Made by a program: the position numbers and the translations under genes
Notes under the pieces: generated by a model
Databases searched by the model: none
Told to the model about the DNA's origin: nothing
The model's input: the letters and a program-made list of their open reading frames with translations, nothing else
Source: Rhodospirillales bacterium
GTDB lineage: Bacteria > Pseudomonadota > Alphaproteobacteria > Micavibrionales > UBA1664
DNA length: 64,000 nt
Reading direction: 5' to 3'
Assembly: GCA_023898805.1 (NCBI GenBank)
Contig: CP060260.1
Span: 186,001 to 250,000, forward strand
In this document: positions 58,516 through 64,000 of the stretch, piece after piece
Layout of the letters: each line of letters opens with the position of its first letter
Numbering within the stretch: the stretch's first letter is position 1

Positions 58516-59691
58516 ATGGCTGACAGAACAGCATTCGACTGGCAAGACCCCCTGAACCTTGCCGACGAACTTACCGACGACGAGCGGATGATCCAGCGCA
58601 CCGCGCGCGATTTCGCCCGAAACCGGCTGCTGCCCGACGTGGTCGAATGCAACCGCGAGGCGCATTTCAACCGCACCCTGATGCAGGAAATGGGCGCGCT
58701 TGGCCTTTTGGGCGCGACCTTGCCCGAATACGGCGCGGGCGTGTCCGACGTCGCCTATGGCCTGATCGCGCGGGAAATCGAACGCGTCGATTCCTCGTAC
58801 CGCTCCGCGCTTTCCGTCCAGTCCTCGCTGGTGATGTACCCGATTTTCACCTTCGGGTCGGACGCGCAGAAGGAAAAATACCTTCCCGGTCTGGCCGCGG
58901 GCACGCTGATCGGTTGTTTCGGGTTGACCGAGCCGGACGGCGGTTCCGACCCCGGCGGCATGAAGACGCGCGCGAAACGCGTGGCGGGCGGCTGGTCGCT
59001 TTCCGGCGCGAAGCAGTGGATCACCAATTCCCCCATTGCCGATGTGCTGGTGGTCTGGGCGCGCACCGATGAAAACGCGGTAATGGGCTTTATCCTCGAA
59101 CGCGGGATGAAGGGCCTTGAAACGCCGAAGATCGAAGGCAAGTTTTCCCTGCGCATATCCGTCACCGGCGGCATCGCGATGAACGACGTGTTCGTGCCCG
59201 ATGACAACGTCCTGCACGGCGCGCTGGGCGTCAAATCGCCCTTCATGTGCCTGAACAAGGCGCGTTTCGGCATCGCATGGGGCGCGATGGGCGCTGCCGA
59301 GGATTGCTGGCACCGCGCGCGCGACTACACGCTCGACCGCCGCGTCTTCGACAAGCCGCTGGCGGGCATGCAACTGATCCAGAAAAAACTTGCCGACATG
59401 CAGACCGAAATCGCGCTTGGCTTGAACGGCGCGCTGCGCCTTGGACGCCTGATGGAACGGGGCAAGGCCGCGCCGGAGGCGATCAGCCTCATGAAGCGCA
59501 ACAATTGCGGCAAGGCGCTGGACGTCGCAAGGGCCGCGCGCGACATGCTGGGCGGCAACGGCATCTCGGATGAATACCACGTCATCCGCCACATGATGAA
59601 CCTTGAGGCCGTGAACACCTACGAAGGCACGCACGACATCCATGCCCTAATCCTGGGCCGCAGCCAGACCGGCATCCCAGCGTTTTCCTGA
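58516..59691 (+). CDS. gcdH: Glutaryl-CoA dehydrogenase (acyl-CoA dehydrogenase family)
   Basis: FAD enzyme that oxidises and decarboxylates glutaryl-CoA to crotonyl-CoA in lysine/tryptophan degradation. It has 391 residues, matching the family. Features are TDDERMIQRTARDFAR, GLTEPDGGSDPGGMKT (substrate/FAD region), KQWITNSPIADVLVVWAR and the catalytic Glu in NTYEGTHDIHALILGR (about 369). DYTLDRRVFDKPLAGMQLIQ is also typical. Crotonyl-CoA could feed the PHA pathway, but no adjacent genes show this. Confidence 0.9.
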   Translation: MADRTAFDWQDPLNLADELTDDERMIQRTARDFARNRLLPDVVECNREAHFNRTLMQEMGALGLLGATLPEYGAGVSDVAYGLIAREIERVDSSYRSALSVQSSLVMYPIFTFGSDAQKEKYLPGLAAGTLIGCFGLTEPDGGSDPGGMKTRAKRVAGGWSLSGAKQWITNSPIADVLVVWARTDENAVMGFILERGMKGLETPKIEGKFSLRISVTGGIAMNDVFVPDDNVLHGALGVKSPFMCLNKARFGIAWGAMGAAEDCWHRARDYTLDRRVFDKPLAGMQLIQKKLADMQTEIALGLNGALRLGRLMERGKAAPEAISLMKRNNCGKALDVARAARDMLGGNGISDEYHVIRHMMNLEAVNTYEGTHDIHALILGRSQTGIPAFS

Positions 59692-59700
59692 TTTAACAAA

Positions 59701-59730
59701 TTGACATAATTTATATCTGATTGGTAGGGT
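59701..59730 (+). promoter_or_regulatory. argB promoter
   Basis: TTGACA (59701-59706), 18 AT-rich bases, TAGGGT (59725-59730). The start is near 59737 and the ATG is at 59739. It sits in the 47-base gap after gcdH; leaderless type, sharing TTGACATAATT with the promoter at 2583. Confidence 0.65.
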
Positions 59731-59738
59731 TTTGCCTC

Positions 59739-60686
59739 ATGACCCAGGCCGACCTCGCCCCAGCCCAATTGAGCGACATCAACCAGATTCCCGACGATCT
59801 GATGGCCCGCATCCTCGATCACGTGGTGAATTACAAGCGCCAGCACGAAGGCCTTATCCACGTCGTCAAGGCCAGCGGCAAGATCGTCGATAACCCCGCC
59901 ATCCGTGAAAACTTCGCCAAGCAGGTCGTGGCCATGCGCCGCGATCTGGGCCTCAAGGTCGTCGTCGTCCACGGTGCAGGCAAGCAGATCGACAAGGCGC
60001 TGCACGACGCCGGTTTTGTTTCCACAAAGGAAAACGGCCTGCGCGTGACGCAAGCCGAACACATGGAAACCATCGACCGCGTGGCGCGCAACACCAACCG
60101 TATCCTGTGCGACATGTTCGGCACGGTTTCTCGCGGTGATATTCTGCCCATCGGCCTGTCCGGTTACGATTCCGAACTGGATATGTTCGCCCAACCCATC
60201 AGCGCCGCGACAAACAATTTTTCCGGCGAAAAAGTCACCTCCCTGAATCCATGGCGGCTGTTACGTCACCTGAAGGACGAAAAGGCCATCCCCATCATCA
60301 CCAACATGTGCGGCGCGCAAGATACGACAAGCAACGTTACCAAGATCAACGTGAACGCGGATTCCGTGGCTTCGGCGCTGGCCATTCACCTGAAGGCGCA
60401 TCGCCTTTTGATGTGCTCGGACGTTCGCGGCGTACTGGATGAAAACCAGCACGTCATACCCGAAATCAGTTCTGAAAATTTTGGGTCGCTTAAAGATCGC
60501 GGCATCCTTGCTGGCGGCATGCTGGTCAAGGTCAACGAAGCGTTCGCAACCGCCGCGCAGATGCCCGCCGGCAGCGGCGTGGTCATCATGGATGAAAATT
60601 TCCTGATGGAATTGCTGACTCCCAAGGGGCACGGCACCATGATCCGTGCGCCCGGGGTCCGTGCGCCCGTCGCTAAACCCGCTTAA
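59739..60686 (+). CDS. argB: Acetylglutamate kinase
   Basis: Second step of arginine synthesis: phosphorylation of N-acetylglutamate. It has 315 residues. The amino-acid kinase fold shows VVVVHGAGKQIDKAL (about 72-86), GDILPIGLSGYDSE, NVNADSVASALAIHLKAHRLLM and DRGILAGGMLVKVNEA, whose Lys binds phosphate. Some residues differ from the common V-x-G-x-GP pattern (here VVHGAGKQ). The start MTQADLAP at 59739 follows the promoter. It converges with tyrA, overlapping by 14 bases. Confidence 0.88.
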   Translation: MTQADLAPAQLSDINQIPDDLMARILDHVVNYKRQHEGLIHVVKASGKIVDNPAIRENFAKQVVAMRRDLGLKVVVVHGAGKQIDKALHDAGFVSTKENGLRVTQAEHMETIDRVARNTNRILCDMFGTVSRGDILPIGLSGYDSELDMFAQPISAATNNFSGEKVTSLNPWRLLRHLKDEKAIPIITNMCGAQDTTSNVTKINVNADSVASALAIHLKAHRLLMCSDVRGVLDENQHVIPEISSENFGSLKDRGILAGGMLVKVNEAFATAAQMPAGSGVVIMDENFLMELLTPKGHGTMIRAPGVRAPVAKPA

Positions 60687-61572
60687 GCTCTTCCGGCATA
60701 TCCTGTTTTGCGTCGATGATCGCGCGGCGCACCGCGCGGGTGCGGGTGAAAACAGCCTCCAGCGCCGCGCCGTCGCCCTTGCGGATGGCCTTTTGCATCT
60801 GTGTCAAATCCTCGTTGAACCGGGCCAGAATGTCTAAAACCGCGTCGCGGTTGTTTAAAAACACGTCCCGCCACATCACCGGATCACTGGCCGCGATGCG
60901 GGTAAAATCGCGAAAGCCAGACGCGGAAAATTTGATCACCTCGGATTGCAGATCGCTTTCAAGCTGCGTCGCGGTATCGACGATCGTATAGGCGATCAGA
61001 TGCGGCAGATGTGAGGTGATAGCGAGAGTCCTGTCGTGATGATCGGGGTCCATTTCCACGATCTGCGAACCCATGCCGCGCCAGAAATCGGCCAACCGCG
61101 CCACCGCCGCGGGGTCCGCCCCTGCACCCGGCGTCAGGATGCACCACCGCCCCCGGAACAGTTCGGCGAAACCCGCGCGCGGACCGGAATGTTCGGTCCC
61201 CGCGATCGGATGGCCGGGAATGCCATGCACATGCGCGGGCAAATGCGCCGCGAAAATCCGCGCGGTCAAACCCTTGACCGACCCTACGTCGCTCACAACC
61301 ACCCCCGCCGCCAGATGCGGCGCGATTTCCTTGACGACGCTCTCGATCGCGCCCATCGGCACGCACACGACGACCAGATCGGCACCCGCGACACCCGCCG
61401 CGCAATCGCACCCGGCATCGTCGGCCAACCCAAGTTCCAGCACCGTGTCGCACACCGCGCGCGAAGCGTCCACGCACACAATGCGCGCCAACGCATCCCG
61501 TTGGCGCAGCGCGCGCGCGATCGACGACCCGATCAACCCGAAACCGATAATGACGACGTGTTTGAAGGGCAT
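60673..61572 (-). CDS. tyrA: Prephenate/arogenate dehydrogenase
   Basis: NAD(P)-dependent oxidative decarboxylation in tyrosine synthesis. It has 299 residues. The Rossmann motif VVIIGFGLIGSSIARAL (about 6-22) is followed by the acidic residue in IVCVDASR, then VVCVPMGAIESVV, SDVGSVKG, HPIAGTEHSGP (catalytic His) and ITSHLPHLIAYTIVD. It lacks a fused chorismate mutase or ACT domain. The start MPFKHVV at 61572 is chosen because the longer reading adds a non-conserved Arg/Gly stretch. A methyltransferase ends upstream by 11 bases. Confidence 0.93.
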   Translation of the reverse strand: MPFKHVVIIGFGLIGSSIARALRQRDALARIVCVDASRAVCDTVLELGLADDAGCDCAAGVAGADLVVVCVPMGAIESVVKEIAPHLAAGVVVSDVGSVKGLTARIFAAHLPAHVHGIPGHPIAGTEHSGPRAGFAELFRGRWCILTPGAGADPAAVARLADFWRGMGSQIVEMDPDHHDRTLAITSHLPHLIAYTIVDTATQLESDLQSEVIKFSASGFRDFTRIAASDPVMWRDVFLNNRDAVLDILARFNEDLTQMQKAIRKGDGAALEAVFTRTRAVRRAIIDAKQDMPEELKRV

Positions 61573-61583
61573 TGAACGATCTT

Positions 61584-62360
61584 TCACAATTTGCGCATCG
61601 GCGGCGTGGCGGGTACCCCCGCGCCCCAGATCAGCGCGGGTTTCGCCACCGGCTTGGCCTTGCCCTTGATCGGCTGGTACAGGCGTTTGCCCGCTTCGGC
61701 CACGATCACGCCACATAGTGCGGAACACGCGGGCGCGATTGCCTCCACCGCCGGAGCGACATGCTCGGTCAACGTGACATTACGCACCGGCGGCGCGACC
61801 AGCGCGCCGGTCATCCGCTCCAGCGAAAAATTCCGTTCGCGCAAAAGCTCGTGCAACTGCGTCGCGGTAAACGGACGGCCTTGCCCGAACGGGGTCTTTT
61901 CGACCCGCGCCCACAGCCCCGTGCGATTGGGCACGACCATGATCGCCCGCCCTTCGGGTTTAAGCACGCGCCACACTTCGTCCAACACCGCGCCTGGATC
62001 TTCCGCGAATTCAAGGTCATGGATGACCAGCACGTAATCGACGCTCGCCCCGGCCAACGGCCACGCCCCGCGATCGGCCAGCACACAGCGTTGCCGCGCA
62101 TCGGCCCCGCCATCGCCATCCGGCCACGCACCCTCTGGCCACGTCATCGCCCCCATCTGCCCGGACATCAGCGCAAACACCCCGCGCGCGGCGCGCATCG
62201 ATTCAAGATAAGGCAGAGCGTATCCCGCGCCGACGACCACCTCGCCGCGCAGACGCGGCTCGTCCCACCATGCGGCGAAGCGGCGCAAAAGCATCCGCGC
62301 CACCATCCGCCCCTGCGGTGTGGCGTAATATTCCTTAAGATCGTAAGCGCCGGGAAGCAT
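61584..62360 (-). CDS. SAM-dependent methyltransferase (class I)
   Basis: A 258-residue methyltransferase. It shows YYATPQGRMVARMLLRRF (a lineage-typical opening), EVVVGAGYALPYLESMRAA as motif I, SVDYVLVIHDLEFAEDPGAVLDEVWRVLKPEG (motifs IV/V; split in the protein), and VPNRTGLWARVEKTPFGQGR. It resembles the conserved alphaproteobacterial methyltransferase of the Methyltransf_11 group; substrate unknown. The start at 62360 (MLPGAYDL) is preferred to a GTG five codons upstream. A (CT)n tract lies 58 bases upstream of this start. It probably shares a message with tyrA. Confidence 0.82.
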   Translation of the reverse strand: MLPGAYDLKEYYATPQGRMVARMLLRRFAAWWDEPRLRGEVVVGAGYALPYLESMRAARGVFALMSGQMGAMTWPEGAWPDGDGGADARQRCVLADRGAWPLAGASVDYVLVIHDLEFAEDPGAVLDEVWRVLKPEGRAIMVVPNRTGLWARVEKTPFGQGRPFTATQLHELLRERNFSLERMTGALVAPPVRNVTLTEHVAPAVEAIAPACSALCGVIVAEAGKRLYQPIKGKAKPVAKPALIWGAGVPATPPMRKL

Positions 62361-62412
62361 GCCGCATTCAACCACAAACCCGTGCGGCCTGCCAGCCCGG
62401 ACCCTGGCAGCG

Positions 62413-62449
<37 letters not shown>

Positions 62450-62463
62450 TGAAGGCGTATGTC

Positions 62464-62937
62464 TTACAGCAGATCGAAAAGCATCGGGATCAACGGACGG
62501 TCGGCGGGCGGCATATCGTACCCGTCCAGTTCTCGCAACGTGGCCCAGACCAGTTTCTGCCCCTCGCACCCCTGCGGCTCGCCACGCCATTTTCGGATTG
62601 CGAATACAGGCATCAACAGATGGAAATCGGGATAGGCATGGCTGGCAAAGGTCAACGGTTGCAAACAATCGGTGCAGGTGATGATCCCCAGCTCGTCCTT
62701 AAGCTCGCGCACCAACGCATATTCCGGCGTCTCACCCGGCTCGATCTTGCCGCCGGGAAATTCCCACAATCCGGCCATCGCCTTGCCCGCCGGACGCTGC
62801 GCCAGCAAGATGCGGTTTTGCCCGTCAATCAAAATGCCCGCGACGACGGTGACGACGCGGGCATTCGGAAATGGAGGTAAATCGTAAGGTAGGGGTTTGC
62901 CGCAGCAGCCGGTATGGTCGTCCGCGGCAGCCCCCAT
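62464..62937 (-). CDS. mutT: MutT-like NUDIX hydrolase (8-oxo-dGTP diphosphatase type)
   Basis: A 157-residue NUDIX enzyme that likely removes 8-oxo-dGTP. The NUDIX box is GGKIEPGETPEYALVRELKD, then ELGI (about 63-86): it fits GX5EX7REUXEEXGU except that the first Glu of the EE pair is Asp. RILLAQRPAGKAMAGLWEFPGG precedes it, as in MutT. The first 27 residues (MGAAADDHTGCCGKPLPYDL and on) are an unusual leader with a Cys pair. It starts nine bases after the parvulin gene. Confidence 0.88.
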   Translation of the reverse strand: MGAAADDHTGCCGKPLPYDLPPFPNARVVTVVAGILIDGQNRILLAQRPAGKAMAGLWEFPGGKIEPGETPEYALVRELKDELGIITCTDCLQPLTFASHAYPDFHLLMPVFAIRKWRGEPQGCEGQKLVWATLRELDGYDMPPADRPLIPMLFDLL

Positions 62938-62946
62938 CGTCTTACC

Positions 62947-63981
62947 TTACTGCGCCGGAGCGGGCGCCGGGGCCGGAGCGGCCGTCGGATCCGCCGGGGC
63001 AGAACCGTCGACCGGTGCGCCGGCCGCGCCTTGTTGCGGCTTGCCGGCATCCTCGACCACGATGTTTGCGTTCTTGCGCAGATCCTGGATTTTGCCGTCC
63101 AGAATGGCTTGACGCGCCTCTTGCTCAAGCGCCGCCTTGGCTTCCTCGAACGAAGGCTTGGCGCGCTGACGCTTGTCCAGAACCTCGATGACATGCCAGC
63201 CGAACTGCGTTTTGACCGGTTGCTGCGTGATCTGGCCGGGTTTCAGCGCAAAGGCCGCATCGCCGAATTCCTTGACCATTTCGCCCTTGGTGAAATACCC
63301 AAGATCGCCGCCGCGAGCCGAGGACGGATCCTTGGAGAAGTCCGACGCCAGTTTCTCGAAATTGGCACCGTGGTCCAGCTGCGCGATCAGATCGCGCGCC
63401 TTGTCCTCGCTGTCGACCAGAATATGCCGCGCATGGACTTCCTCGGGCATCGGCTGGTCTTCATACTTGGCCTTGTAGGCGGCTTTCAACTGATCATCGG
63501 CGATCTTGCCGTCGAACAGCGATTTCAGATACGCGGCGCGCACGATCTGGTCGCGCGCGTTGGCGATCTGTGCCTGCACGTCAGCCTCTTTTTCCGTGCC
63601 CGCTTTTTCGGCGGCATCGTTGATCAGCTGCAAATTAACGTACTGTTCCAGAAACGCCGGGATGATCTGATCGATATTTTTCGGCGGCACGTTCGCGCCC
63701 ATGTCGCGAATGGCCAACGCTACGTCGCTTTTCTTGACCGGCTTGCCGTTGATGGTCGCGACGGTCACGTCCTGACCTTCGATCAGGGTCGAAACGTCGA
63801 CCTTGGGCTTGGCGCCCGCGCTGCCCATCTTGCCGCCCGAATGGGTCCCGGCATAGACCAGCGCGCCGATCGCCACGATCACGGCGACCCAGGTGACCCA
63901 GTTGGACGACGTGCTGCAGCAGCCCGCGCCCTGTTCCTTGCCAGCGCCGCCGCAGCAGCCGTCTTTATGTTCATGCGTCAT
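62947..63981 (-). CDS. Membrane-anchored parvulin-type peptidyl-prolyl isomerase (PpiC/SurA-like)
   Basis: A 344-residue periplasmic folding factor. An N-terminal cytosolic tail with two Cys pairs (MTHEHKDGCCGGAGKEQGAG, then CC) precedes one membrane span (about 28-45, VTWVAVIVAIGALVYAG). A SurA-N-like chaperone region follows (about 60-165), then a parvulin domain (about 180-275) with EVHARHILVDSEDKA, SKDPSSARGGDLGYFTKGEM and FGWHVIEVLD. The C-terminus is Ala/Pro repeats. Members assist outer-membrane protein folding. The ATG at 63981 lies 19 bases from the window edge. Confidence 0.9.
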   Translation of the reverse strand: MTHEHKDGCCGGAGKEQGAGCCSTSSNWVTWVAVIVAIGALVYAGTHSGGKMGSAGAKPKVDVSTLIEGQDVTVATINGKPVKKSDVALAIRDMGANVPPKNIDQIIPAFLEQYVNLQLINDAAEKAGTEKEADVQAQIANARDQIVRAAYLKSLFDGKIADDQLKAAYKAKYEDQPMPEEVHARHILVDSEDKARDLIAQLDHGANFEKLASDFSKDPSSARGGDLGYFTKGEMVKEFGDAAFALKPGQITQQPVKTQFGWHVIEVLDKRQRAKPSFEEAKAALEQEARQAILDGKIQDLRKNANIVVEDAGKPQQGAAGAPVDGSAPADPTAAPAPAPAPAQ

Positions 63982-64000
63982 TGTTCTGTCCTGATCCTTG

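Overview
The window is GC-rich chromosomal DNA from an alphaproteobacterium. Evidence for this includes the gene block UPF0262 / low-MW phosphatase / infA / maf / RNase G / tRNA-Phe, a 5-aminolevulinate synthase (C4 haem route), a class I PHA synthase, a DUF6898 protein and a complete ccoNOQP-ccoGHIS cluster. Several gene families look narrow (lineage-restricted), and a System II cytochrome c maturation set (ResB/CcsA) is present where most alphaproteobacteria use System I. I cannot name the genus from sequence alone; a deep lineage of the Rhodospirillales/Micavibrionales type is a guess. I see no plasmid, phage, IS element or CRISPR array. Genes are tightly packed, many overlap by 4 bases, and no gap exceeds about 300 bases.

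Layout. 1-9.3 kb: a partial secreted protein, parE, three small lipoproteins, lptD, a DEAD-box helicase, a CoA-binding protein and a DUF1993 protein. 9.3-20.7 kb: tRNA-Glu, dxs, two unusual proteins (a membrane protein with an NCSHYA motif and an HD-like hydrolase), a TetR-proB-proA operon, a PfkB kinase with a YejA-like binding protein, a lipoprotein, transaldolase and an L,D-transpeptidase. 20.7-34 kb: the respiratory island. safE-ccoN-O-Q-P-G-H-I-S runs leftward from an FNR/FixK-type box. Divergent from it, resB-ccsA-tlpA and an amino-acid-type binding protein run rightward. Together these encode a high-affinity cbb3 oxidase, its copper and redox assembly factors, and the haem-attachment machinery for its c-type subunits. 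34-40 kb: a 466-residue orphan, tRNA-Thr, dcd-murA-methyltransferase and a tandem pair of paralogous orphans. 39.8-43 kb: the translation/RNA block ending in tRNA-Phe. 43-50 kb: an orphan PLP aminotransferase, an AMIN-domain lipoprotein, mnmC, a degenerate zincin, a PIN-like protein and a YjfB-like peptide. 50-64 kb: rbsK/hemA with overlapping divergent starts, homoserine dehydrogenase, phaC, a diverged glutamine-synthetase-like protein, a gamma carbonic anhydrase, rplM-rpsI, glutaryl-CoA dehydrogenase, argB, tyrA, a methyltransferase behind a dinucleotide repeat, mutT and a parvulin.

Two patterns cut across the window. Many genes have a -35/-10 pair placed so that transcription should begin at or within a few bases of the ATG, with no Shine-Dalgarno sequence; this suggests widespread leaderless mRNAs. 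Three genes (parE 3' end, ccsA 5' end, hemA 3' end) carry short sequences repeated exactly three times at a gene boundary. In parE these form a palindrome array that abuts the next promoter.
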